A stretch of 64,000 nucleotides of DNA, taken from contig NZ_CP041217.1 in NCBI RefSeq assembly GCF_006542275.1, positions 5,024,501 through 5,088,500 on the forward strand, written 5' to 3'. This DNA is from Saccharibacillus brassicae. GTDB lineage: Bacteria; Bacillota; Bacilli; Paenibacillales; Paenibacillaceae. Both the position numbers and the translations under genes were made by a program. The notes under the pieces were generated by a model, which ran no database searches, was not told the origin of the DNA, and was given only the letters and a program-made list of their open reading frames with translations. Below, in pieces: positions 8,286-16,003 of the stretch; position 1 is the stretch's first letter, and the number at the start of each line of letters is the position of its first letter.

Positions 8286-8341
8286 GGGTTTGGGCCAGCC
8301 GGGCGGCCGAGCCTGATCCGCGCGAGCCGCATTTCGACGCC

Positions 8342-8525
8342 TAACGAACCTCACGATCGCTATCTGCCCGTTTTCGGCTTTTTTCGTTTTTTAACGAATC
8401 GTCCTATCCTTATGAAGCGCCATCGAGGCCGTTTCAGGCCGTATTGAAGCCTATAGCGTGCTGACGATTCGTTCATATGCGATAAAAGCGCTCCGGCGGG
8501 CCAATAGCGTGTCCACGATTCGTTG
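8342..8525 (+). repeat. 184-bp intergenic element, family A, copy 1
   Basis: The rest of the 8147-8756 intergenic region carries no gene I can support. This element has four related motifs beginning TAACGAA: direct at 8342 and 8392, inverted with ends at 8474 and 8525. Spacings are 50 and 51 bp. Motif tails are ATCGCTATCTGCC, ATCCTTATGAAG, CACGCTATAG (inverted) and CACGCTATTGG (inverted). Each motif has its match, in the same order, in the reverse complement of 46024-46206, and the spacer sequences also align. No open frame or transposase is present. Confidence 0.85.
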
Positions 8526-8756
8526 GCGGCGCCAAGCCGGCGATCCGTCCGGCTCCGGGCCTCCTGCTCCGACTTTCCTGCTTACTGCTCCGAGCTTCCG
8601 GGCTGCGTTCTCCGGTCCCAATCCGCGGCCCCAACAGCGGTGCCTTGAACCGGGCCTTTTTTTGTTGCACCAAAGAGAGTACAATAGGGAACCAAGAAAC
8701 GACACCAAGTCCTCGCAGCATGAGAAGCTGTCCAGAAAAGGAGCGAAACGATTCCC

Positions 8757-9164
8757 ATGAATGTTCATGTTCCCGATAATGCCCGGCGCGATCTGGCGCT
8801 GGTAGGCTGCCCCGATTGCGCGTTCCGGTTCGAAACGCCGAATTACCGGCTCGGCATGCAGCAGAGATGTCCCGAATGCGCGGCGGCGATCAAGCCGAAA
8901 TACGTGCGCCGAGCGCAGGATGCCGGATACTCGCTGAGCTACCATACTTTCCTGCAGCTGCTCACCATGCGTCCTTACCGCGACGAGATCGCTCCGCTGA
9001 TCGAAGGCTGGTTCGGCTACCGCACGGAATACCGCGGCCGTACCCCGGTCGTCAGCAACGCCGCGGGCCGCACCGTCGACCTGGAGCAGATGCACGAAAT
9101 GATCCAGACCAGTTCCCGCTGGCAGGAGATTTTATATTGGAAAGCAGGCAAGTTTTTCAGATAA
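8757..9164 (+). CDS. uncharacterised zinc-ribbon protein
   Basis: A 135-residue cytoplasmic protein with an N-terminal zinc ribbon formed by C18-x2-C21 (GCPDC) and C38-x2-C41 (RCPEC). A ~90-residue region follows with the Tyr/Arg-rich stretch MRPYRDEIAPLIEGWFGYRTEYRG. I do not recognise the family. An AAGGAG site lies 14 nt upstream of the ATG. It stands alone between a repeat-rich region and another uncharacterised gene. Zinc ribbons of this kind often bind nucleic acid or protein partners; nothing here decides which. Confidence 0.65.
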   Translation: MNVHVPDNARRDLALVGCPDCAFRFETPNYRLGMQQRCPECAAAIKPKYVRRAQDAGYSLSYHTFLQLLTMRPYRDEIAPLIEGWFGYRTEYRGRTPVVSNAAGRTVDLEQMHEMIQTSSRWQEILYWKAGKFFR

Positions 9165-9350
9165 CGTCTTCTATTTTTGCAAACCAGATAAATGGGCGGA
9201 TGTAAAGGTAGCTCTCTTCCTTGTGAAGTCAAAGGCAAAAGACTATGCTGATCAAACGTCATCCTTTACCTAAAAATAGAAAACTTCCTTTTTTGCGGAC
9301 CGTATTTTCTGGATGAAAAAGTGGGACGGGAGAGGAAGGAGAAACGTAAT

Positions 9351-9731
9351 ATGGGCAGCCCCATGAATCTACAGGACAAGTTCCATGAAATTTTTATCGA
9401 AATGGAGTTTTTTGTCGGCAAATCAAGTTTGATTTATGTGGAAGGGTCGTCCGAGATGGTGGAAGGCGGCGCATACAAGTGGGCGAATCTGGATGCGGCG
9501 GATACGGAAGTGCAGCGAAAGTTATGCGCCAAGTATGTTCGGCTTATCGATTTGATCCACTACCTCGAAATGGAAGGCGATTCTTCCGACGATTTGGATT
9601 GCAGCAGCCGGCGCGTGCTTCGACTGCTTCGTCAGGACGTCGCCATTTTGCAAAATACGACCCGGCAGGTGTGCGAAGACATTGCGCAGCAGCTCGATTT
9701 GCAGCTGATCTTGAGCGAAAGCTTCAGATGA
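9351..9731 (+). CDS. uncharacterised small protein
   Basis: A 126-residue acidic, probably all-helical cytoplasmic protein (FHEIFIEMEFFVGKSSL near the N-terminus, EVQRKLCAKYVRLIDLIHYL in the middle). No signal peptide, membrane segment or known motif is seen. The ATG at 9351 is preferred because AAGGAG lies 9 nt before it; an in-frame GTG at 9321 lacks a site. A hairpin terminator follows. The composition is coding-like, and that plus the ribosome site is the evidence for a real gene. Confidence 0.65.
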   Translation: MGSPMNLQDKFHEIFIEMEFFVGKSSLIYVEGSSEMVEGGAYKWANLDAADTEVQRKLCAKYVRLIDLIHYLEMEGDSSDDLDCSSRRVLRLLRQDVAILQNTTRQVCEDIAQQLDLQLILSESFR

Positions 9732-9764
9732 AGGCCGGTTTTACCCCAATAAACGTATAAGTTA

Positions 9765-9797
9765 CCCGCTCGGGCTTCGGCCCGCGGCGGTTTTTTT
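9765..9797 (+). terminator. rho-independent terminator
   Basis: A GC-rich stem closed by a TTCG tetraloop (CGGGC-TTCG-GCCCG core) with flanking pairs, then seven T. It follows the 9351-9731 gene. Bases 9799-10009 hold nothing recognisable. Confidence 0.85.
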
Positions 9798-10025
9798 ATT
9801 GTAACGGGTTTCGCTGGCGGATCGTCCCCGAACGCCGAGTGGAAAAACATTGGGACTGGACAGGGACCGTGTACGGGCTGGGCGGCTGCGACGAACGCGG
9901 CGGCGGACGAAGCGACCGATTCCAACTGCGAATAGAAGATGAAGCCAGACTATAAAAAAGCAGACTCGCGATAAATGTAACTTTTTCCCTAATAATAACG
10001 TTTAGAGGTAAAAGGAGGATGCGCT

Positions 10026-11027
10026 ATGTCGATTTGGATCAAATCTGCTGCCGTCGTTCTGCTGTTTGCGCTCGGTGCCTGTTCGGCGGAACAAGCGGCC
10101 CCGTCCGAGCCGGTCTCGTCGCCATTCGCGCGCGTGCCGGATATAGTCCCGATCAAGCCGGGCACCAGTCCCGAGCCGGCGGGGGAGCGCATAATCGCGT
10201 ACCGGTATATTCCGTTCGGCGAACTGCGCGAATTCGTGACGCTTGAACAGCGTGAAGACGCGGCCGCGTTCCGGGAAGCGATCAAGCGGGCGAAGCCGGC
10301 TTCGTCCGGGCAGCGGCGCAGCGAAGTGCCGGCCGATTACGGCATTCGGCTCGTAGTGGACGGCGAGGAGAAAACGTATTTGCTCTGGCTCGGAAGCTCC
10401 GGCGGGGGGCCGGGGATCGTGGAAGATCTGCAAGACCGCGATGCCCGTTACGTGCTCGGTTCCGAAGACCGTCAAGATCTGTATGATCGGATCGAAGCGA
10501 CACGTTACGATTCGGAGAGGGCGGAGAAGAACGGAGACATCGTTCAGACGTATGGGCGCGTGATCCATATGGAGACGTGGACCGATTTTGTGCAAAACGT
10601 GGACAGCGGACGCTCCGATTCGGTGCAGTTCACGGGCTACACGATCGAAGGCGATCCGATCTTCAACAATTTGAGTTACGACGGCAGCCATATTTATTAT
10701 GCCCATGACAACAGTCACGATTCATTCGGCCTTCCCGCCAAACCATCCTACACGTGCGAGAAGATCATTACCCAACCGCTGGACGTCAAAAGAGGCGGAC
10801 CGGGCATCCTGTATCGGCTGGACGGCTGCACCGGCGCTTCCAAAGATGCTTCCAAAGAAACTTCCGCCCAACAATTCTGGTTCCCGGTACCCGACAGCAC
10901 GGTGACGGGTAATCCGGCCCCCGTTAAGGCTGCGGGCAATCCCGGACTCGGCCAAACGGTCTCCGACGTGTACGTTCGATTGGAGGGTGACGAAGCGCGG
11001 CAGATGTTCCGCCGGCCTCGTTCTTAA
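10026..11027 (+). CDS. DUF4362-domain lipoprotein
   Basis: A 333-residue secreted lipoprotein: hydrophobic signal segment (residues 7-17) and lipobox L-G-A-C with the lipidated C19, so it should be anchored on the outer face of the membrane. Residues ~165-255 (NGDIVQTYGRVIHMETWTDF, then YTIEGDPIFNNLSYDG, a D-rich turn and C-E-K-I) match the layout of the DUF4362 domain common in Bacillales lipoproteins. Residues 60-160 form a second, unrecognised region. AAAGGAGG precedes the ATG. The stop overlaps the convergent AraC gene by 4 nt. Function is unknown. Confidence 0.8.
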   Translation: MSIWIKSAAVVLLFALGACSAEQAAPSEPVSSPFARVPDIVPIKPGTSPEPAGERIIAYRYIPFGELREFVTLEQREDAAAFREAIKRAKPASSGQRRSEVPADYGIRLVVDGEEKTYLLWLGSSGGGPGIVEDLQDRDARYVLGSEDRQDLYDRIEATRYDSERAEKNGDIVQTYGRVIHMETWTDFVQNVDSGRSDSVQFTGYTIEGDPIFNNLSYDGSHIYYAHDNSHDSFGLPAKPSYTCEKIITQPLDVKRGGPGILYRLDGCTGASKDASKETSAQQFWFPVPDSTVTGNPAPVKAAGNPGLGQTVSDVYVRLEGDEARQMFRRPRS

Positions 11028-11872
11028 ACGTCCGGATCCGGCGGTCCGTCTTCTTTCGCCCGGCGGCGAAAAGCCGAGGGCGAGAGACCTTTATGCTTTT
11101 TGAACGTGCGGCTGAAATGGAACTCGTCGCCGTAGCCGCACGACCCGGCAATCGCGTGCAGCGTCAGGTCGGTATAGAGCAGATAACGCTCGGCCTGCCG
11201 CAGCCGAAGCCGCGACAGCATCTGTTTGGGCGTGACGCCGGCATGGTGCACAAACAGTTTGCGCAGATGCGACACCGATACATGCAGTTCGCCAGCCAGC
11301 TGTCCCGTCGTCAGCGGCTCGGCGAAGCGCTGGCCGAGGAGGGTCAGACCGCGTTCGAACAAGGCGCGGGCTTTGCCGGGTTCCGGCGCGTTTCCGGTGT
11401 GCAGCCGGTCAAGCAGGTCGAGCAGCGCGGCGCCGGCTTCCCTCTCCGCTACCGGCGTGCCAAGCGTCCACCGTTCGATGATCCGGCCGATCGCCGTATC
11501 GAGTTCGATCGCCCGCTCGCCGTCCCACTCCGAGCGGTGCGGCAGATCGAAGCGCGGAATACGCGCCGGGGCGGGCCAACGCCCGTCCGCGTCCGACAGC
11601 TCCGCGGCATCGAACAGCACCATCGCCATATGCAGGTCCCGGCCGCCCAGGGCGGCCATTTTCATGCTCAATCCCGGCTCCAGATACAACAGTTCCCCGC
11701 GCTGTGCTTCGTAGCAGCCTCTCTCCGATTCGAAGCGGCCGCTGCCTGCGCGAATCCAGTACAGACTATGGACCGAAGTATTCCGGCGGATATCGCTCCA
11801 TCCCCCGGACGTGTTTTTGTAGGCGGCCCAGCGGATTTTGACGGCCGGGTCTTGCAGCGTGTGCGTGTCCAT
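11024..11872 (-). CDS. AraC-family transcriptional regulator
   Basis: A 282-residue AraC regulator with an N-terminal cupin-like sensing region (residues ~15-115, with the conserved EAQRGELLYLEPG turn) and a C-terminal double helix-turn-helix (~185-275; FAEPLTTGQLAGELHVSVSH, then PKQMLSRLRLRQAERYLL and GYGDEFHFSRTFKKHKGLSP). The start at 11872 is chosen because GGAGGC lies 10 nt upstream; the frame is open further upstream without a site. It is transcribed divergently from the GH2 gene and probably activates it in response to a sugar; this is inference from arrangement. Confidence 0.87.
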   Translation of the reverse strand: MDTHTLQDPAVKIRWAAYKNTSGGWSDIRRNTSVHSLYWIRAGSGRFESERGCYEAQRGELLYLEPGLSMKMAALGGRDLHMAMVLFDAAELSDADGRWPAPARIPRFDLPHRSEWDGERAIELDTAIGRIIERWTLGTPVAEREAGAALLDLLDRLHTGNAPEPGKARALFERGLTLLGQRFAEPLTTGQLAGELHVSVSHLRKLFVHHAGVTPKQMLSRLRLRQAERYLLYTDLTLHAIAGSCGYGDEFHFSRTFKKHKGLSPSAFRRRAKEDGPPDPDV

Positions 11873-12149
11873 GATCGTGTTCGCCTCCGTTTTCTCGCAG
11901 TCTTTTTCGGTCAGTATAGAGCAATCGGAGAAGGACGCCAAGCTTGAATCCGAATCATTTTTGACATGAACAAGGTCGGAATACTCATGGAGATTTGGCG
12001 CCGGAAAGCGTAATCTGGTCAGAAAAACGGGATTTAACGCTGCTTGGGAGTCAGAACTTCGCGCGGCGCCGATCCCGTTCAATCATTCCAAAACGACATG
12101 GAATCCGGCTGCGCCAACATTCCGCGTCGATCCCGAAAGGATGAACAAC

Positions 12150-13880
12150 ATGATTCGATTGTTCGACACGCACGAGGTCCGTCCGATCAAAGAACTGGAA
12201 GGACTGTGGGAATTTCAGCCGGTGAGCCGGCAGGGGGAAGTGCCGGAGCGGATGGCGTACCGACTGCCCGTGCCGGGCTGCTGGGAGACCCATCCCGAAT
12301 TCGGCACTTACCGGGGCGTCGGATTGTACCGGCGCACCTTCCGCATCGCGCACCGCACGAATCTGCGTCTGGCGTTCAAAGGCGTCAGCCACACGGCGGA
12401 CGTCTATCTGGACGGCGAGCTTGTCGCGCATCATCACAATGCCTACACCGCGTTCGACACGGTCGTGCGGCAGGTCGAACCGGGCGAGCACGAGATTCGG
12501 CTGTACGCGGACAATTCGTTCGGCGAACATTCCGCGCTGCATATTCCGAACGACTACTACACGTACGGAGGCCCGATCCGGCCGGTGCTGCTGGAAGAGA
12601 TCGGGGACGTATATATCGAACGCGTCGCGTTCTGGCCGGAGTGGAAGGACGGAATCTGGCACGGGCGCTGGAAAGCGACGGTGCGCAATCTCGCGGATAC
12701 TGCGCAGACGACCGAACTGGAGCTGGGACTGGAAGGGGCGAAGCCTCACGGCGGCGAACGGCTGCGCGCGGCGCTGCGGATCGAAGCGGGCGAGAGCGTG
12801 ACGGTGGAGCGGACGGCGGCTTATCCGGCGGCCGAAGCCTGGAATCCGGACTTGCCGGTACTGTATACGCTGCGGGCTCTTTTGCTTGAAAAAGAACCGG
12901 GCGGCGCAAAAAGGGCAGTCGATGACTGGATCGACCGGATCGGCTTCCGGTGCATCGATACCGAAGGCGGACGGCTGCGGGTGAACGGGCGGAACGTGAG
13001 GCTTCAAGGGGTGAACCGCCACGAAGACCATGCGCGTTCGGGCGCGGCGCTGTCTTTTGCCGATATGCTGCACGATCTTGAACTGATCCGCGATCTGGGC
13101 TGCAACGCGGTGCGGACGAGCCATTATCCGAGCGACGAACGGTTTCTCGATCTGTGCGACGAATTCGGGCTGCTCGTCTGGGAAGAGAACCACGCCCGCG
13201 GACTGACGGAAGAGCAGATGCGCCAGCCGAATTTCCGGCGGCAGAGCGAAGACGTGACGCGGGAAATGGTCGAGCAGCATGTCAACCGTCCGTCGATCGT
13301 CATCTGGGCGGTGTTGAATGAATGTGCAAGCGACACCTTGTACGGAAGAAGCATCTACGAGAGCGAACTTGCGCTGATCCGCGAACTCGATCCTTCCCGT
13401 CCGCGAACGTTCGCTTCGCATCACCGGGAACGGGATCTCTGCCTCGATCTGGCGGATATTGTCTCGCTTAATCTGTATCCCGGCTGGTACACGGACGAAG
13501 ATCCGGGCCGGCTGATGCATCAGGCGGCGGAATGGGCCGAGCGGCTCGGCGGCCCTGGCAAAGCGCTCATTTTCAGCGAATTCGGCGCCGACGGCTATTA
13601 CGGCTTCCGCAGCCGCGAACGCGTTAAAGGTTCGGAAGAGCGGCAGTGCGACATTCTCGGCGACAATCTGCGCGCTTACCTGGCTGAAGATTCGCCGCTG
13701 ACCGGCGTATTCGTCTGGCAGTTCGGCGACTGCCGCGTGACGGAGGCGACCGGCTGGCTGCTCAGCCGCGGCTGTACCCGCAACAGCAAAGGGCTGGTGG
13801 ACGGCTACCGCCGGCCGAAGCTTGCATACGACACGGTACGGGCGCATTTTCGCGGACAGCCGGACGGGGCGCTGCGCTAG
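12150..13880 (+). CDS. GH2 glycoside hydrolase (beta-glucuronidase/beta-galactosidase-like)
   Basis: A 576-residue cytoplasmic GH2 enzyme that should hydrolyse beta-linked sugars with retention. Domain order is sugar-binding jelly roll (~10-165), immunoglobulin-like domain (~165-255) and a TIM barrel (~260-570). The acid/base glutamate is E391 in WAVLNEC and the nucleophile is E477 in IFSEFGADG. NRHEDHARSG and NAVRTSHYP are family blocks. Length and sequence fit the short beta-glucuronidase-like subgroup better than LacZ. ATG 12150 is preferred over ATG 12141 because the GAAAGGA site is then 8 nt away. No signal peptide is present. Confidence 0.87.
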   Translation: MIRLFDTHEVRPIKELEGLWEFQPVSRQGEVPERMAYRLPVPGCWETHPEFGTYRGVGLYRRTFRIAHRTNLRLAFKGVSHTADVYLDGELVAHHHNAYTAFDTVVRQVEPGEHEIRLYADNSFGEHSALHIPNDYYTYGGPIRPVLLEEIGDVYIERVAFWPEWKDGIWHGRWKATVRNLADTAQTTELELGLEGAKPHGGERLRAALRIEAGESVTVERTAAYPAAEAWNPDLPVLYTLRALLLEKEPGGAKRAVDDWIDRIGFRCIDTEGGRLRVNGRNVRLQGVNRHEDHARSGAALSFADMLHDLELIRDLGCNAVRTSHYPSDERFLDLCDEFGLLVWEENHARGLTEEQMRQPNFRRQSEDVTREMVEQHVNRPSIVIWAVLNECASDTLYGRSIYESELALIRELDPSRPRTFASHHRERDLCLDLADIVSLNLYPGWYTDEDPGRLMHQAAEWAERLGGPGKALIFSEFGADGYYGFRSRERVKGSEERQCDILGDNLRAYLAEDSPLTGVFVWQFGDCRVTEATGWLLSRGCTRNSKGLVDGYRRPKLAYDTVRAHFRGQPDGALR

Positions 13881-13905
13881 GCAGGGCCGATAAGGTTTGA
13901 AAATC

Positions 13906-13955
13906 AAAAACCGCACGGCTTCCGAAAGTGAATTCGGAGACCGTGCGGTTTTTTT
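13906..13955. terminator. bidirectional terminator
   Basis: A long hairpin: AAAAACCGCACGG (13906-13918) pairs with CCGTGCGGTTTTT, with a second inner stem (TTCCGAA / TTCGGAG). T-runs on both sides serve the GH2 gene and the convergent cyclase gene. Confidence 0.9.
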
Positions 13956-14017
13956 GGCGCGTATCGAATGCCCGGATCGGACTTCGGGGCAGTAAAGCGT
14001 ATACCGGAGCGGCAAAC

Positions 14018-15658
14018 TCAGCTTGCGGTCGTGTCCCGTCCATGGAACGTGACCCGGTTTTTGCCCGCTTTTTTGGACAGGTACAGACATTCGTCGGCCG
14101 TATGGATAACGTCGGTAACGCTGTCGGTATCCCGATTGTAGAACGCGACGCCGATGCTGCATCCGATCGACAGCTGGTTCATGCCCACGATAAACGGATT
14201 GTTGATCAGCTTCAGCACTTCGCCGGCGAGCCGTTCCGCTTCGGCATGGGCCTGCTGAACGGGACTGCGCGAGATCAGCAGGAATTCGTCGCCGCCGAGC
14301 CGCACGGCGATATTGCCGGGGCGCGTCGTCGTTTGCAGGCGTTTGGCGACTTTTTTGAGCAGCAGGTCGCCGACCTGGTGGCCGAACGTGTCATTGACTT
14401 TTTTGAAGCCGTCAAGGTCCAGATACATGAAGCTCAGCGTCTCGCGGGAAGGGTCGAATGCTTCGATCGTCTCTTCGAGGTAGCGCTCCAGCGCCAGCCG
14501 GTTCGGCAGCTCCGTCAGCTGGTCGCGCAGCGCGGCGTTTTGCATATGTCCCAGCGCATTTTCGGTCCGCAGCAGGGAATCGAGCAGGCTGCGCAGCGAA
14601 TGCGAGAGGCTGCGAATATCGGCGAAGCCTTTCGTTTGCGGAATGTCCGGCGCTCCGCCGAGGCGTATACGGTCCGCGGCCCGCGTCAGCTGGCGGATCG
14701 GACGTGAGATGAATTCCGCGGTCAGCAGGCCGAGTCCGGCGAACAGCACGGCGGCGATCAGGCCGGCCCAGACGATATCCTGCCGCAGCTTGTCGACCGG
14801 GGCGAACGCGACCGATTCGGGCTGCCGCACGAGCACGGTCCAGCCGAGCCCGGCGTAATCGAGGTAGCCGTCGCCGTAGGCATAGCCCGTCAGATGGCGT
14901 TCGCCGTCGGGCCATTTCTCCAGCGCCCAAGAATTGTCCCCGGTCCGCGCGCGGTCCACGCTGCCGAGCTTGAGTTCGCGTCCGGCCCAGCCTTCCGGCC
15001 CGAGCAGTACCGTATTGTCCTTCTGGCTGACGACGAACAGTTCGAACGCATGGTCATGGTCGGTCTGCGGCTGCAGCAGCGTGCGCTCGACTTCCCGGGC
15101 CCATTCCCAACTGAGATGCGCGGCCAGCACGCCTACCGTTTCGCCGGCGTCGTTCTTGACCGCGTAGCTCATGTCCACGAACTGCAGCGGCTCGCCGCTC
15201 GGATTGGGCAGCAGCTTCGCCAGCAGCACCGCTTCGTGCACGTCGCCGACGAACGAACCTTTGATGCCTTCCGCGAACACGGGCCGCTCGGCGATATTTT
15301 TCCCGACCAGAATGCCGTTCGTGCCCGCCAGCACTTCGCCCTGCGTATTCATGAAGCCGATCCAAGAAAAAGCGGGGAAGCTCGATTGCAGCTGGTTGAG
15401 CAGCGTCTGGATCGCCTGCGGATCATTCGCCCGCTTGAGCGGCTGCAGCTGCGTCAGCAGCTTGACTTCGCCGGACCGCGACCACATGAAGTTGTCCAGC
15501 TTGTCCGACATCTGGTAAGCGGTTCCGGCGAGCGACACGCCGATTTCTTCTTCGATCGCCTGCGTGGAACGGCTGCTGAGCAGCGAGCCGAACGTGACGC
15601 TGAGCAGAATGACGAAAGCCACGAAGATCAAGGCCAAAAACGTTCTGATTTTAATCAT
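14018..15658 (-). CDS. membrane-bound diguanylate cyclase with Cache sensor
   Basis: A 546-residue GGDEF protein making c-di-GMP from two GTP. Order: first membrane segment (~residues 6-24), extracytoplasmic Cache-like sensing domain (~40-280, with AFSWIGFMNTQGEVLAGTNG and FVDMSYAVKND), second membrane segment (~305-325), HAMP-like linker, GGDEF domain (~380-540). The active motif RLGGDEF is intact. The autoinhibitory I-site position reads RPGN instead of RxxD, so product inhibition is probably lost. The start at 15658 is set by GGAGG 10 nt upstream; in-frame ATGs further up are unsupported. Confidence 0.88.
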   Translation of the reverse strand: MIKIRTFLALIFVAFVILLSVTFGSLLSSRSTQAIEEEIGVSLAGTAYQMSDKLDNFMWSRSGEVKLLTQLQPLKRANDPQAIQTLLNQLQSSFPAFSWIGFMNTQGEVLAGTNGILVGKNIAERPVFAEGIKGSFVGDVHEAVLLAKLLPNPSGEPLQFVDMSYAVKNDAGETVGVLAAHLSWEWAREVERTLLQPQTDHDHAFELFVVSQKDNTVLLGPEGWAGRELKLGSVDRARTGDNSWALEKWPDGERHLTGYAYGDGYLDYAGLGWTVLVRQPESVAFAPVDKLRQDIVWAGLIAAVLFAGLGLLTAEFISRPIRQLTRAADRIRLGGAPDIPQTKGFADIRSLSHSLRSLLDSLLRTENALGHMQNAALRDQLTELPNRLALERYLEETIEAFDPSRETLSFMYLDLDGFKKVNDTFGHQVGDLLLKKVAKRLQTTTRPGNIAVRLGGDEFLLISRSPVQQAHAEAERLAGEVLKLINNPFIVGMNQLSIGCSIGVAFYNRDTDSVTDVIHTADECLYLSKKAGKNRVTFHGRDTTAS

Positions 15659-16003
15659 TTTCCAACAACCTCCGCAGCTCATGTAGCTAACTTCATGTCT
15701 TATATATCGTGCGGAATCGACAAAATATGAATAGATTATAGCCTTTTCCATTTATTTTCGACAAATAGTGTCAAATAGAGCGTGATCGCTGCCGGATTCG
15801 GGATGATTTTTGTTTTGTTAACCTATTATCAGAAAAACTGATGAATGTCATAAACGGAATCGAATTGACCCCATTTTGCCGGTATGATAGGGTCAAGGTA
15901 GCCAAATAAATTCTGATCGTTTAACTAGGAATTGAAGCGACAATGACTCATATTAACGAAAAATCTAACAAGAATGATGCCGTGCGAGGTGGAGATCGTG
16001 GAA
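15659..16003 (+). other. divergent intergenic region upstream of cysJ
   Basis: 345 bases without a supported gene. It contains the 5' regions of the cyclase gene (-) and of cysJ (+). A 28-codon open frame (15943-16029) with a modest AGGA site overlaps the cysJ start out of frame. No clear sigma-A promoter pair and no S-box or T-box pattern were found. Confidence 0.5.

Noticed and set aside
8627-8663. Weak GGCCC/GGGCC hairpin followed by T7 before the zinc-ribbon gene
   Set aside because: Only five outer pairs with a long loop; it may be a coincidence and no upstream transcript needs it after the strong terminator at 8251.
12051-14162. 700-codon open frame on the minus strand
   Set aside because: Antisense to the GH2 gene, without a ribosome site or recognisable domain; Arg-rich shadow frame.
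15865-15892. TTGACC / TATGAT promoter pair before cysJ
   Set aside because: The spacer is only 12 nt; the hexamers cannot form one sigma-A promoter.
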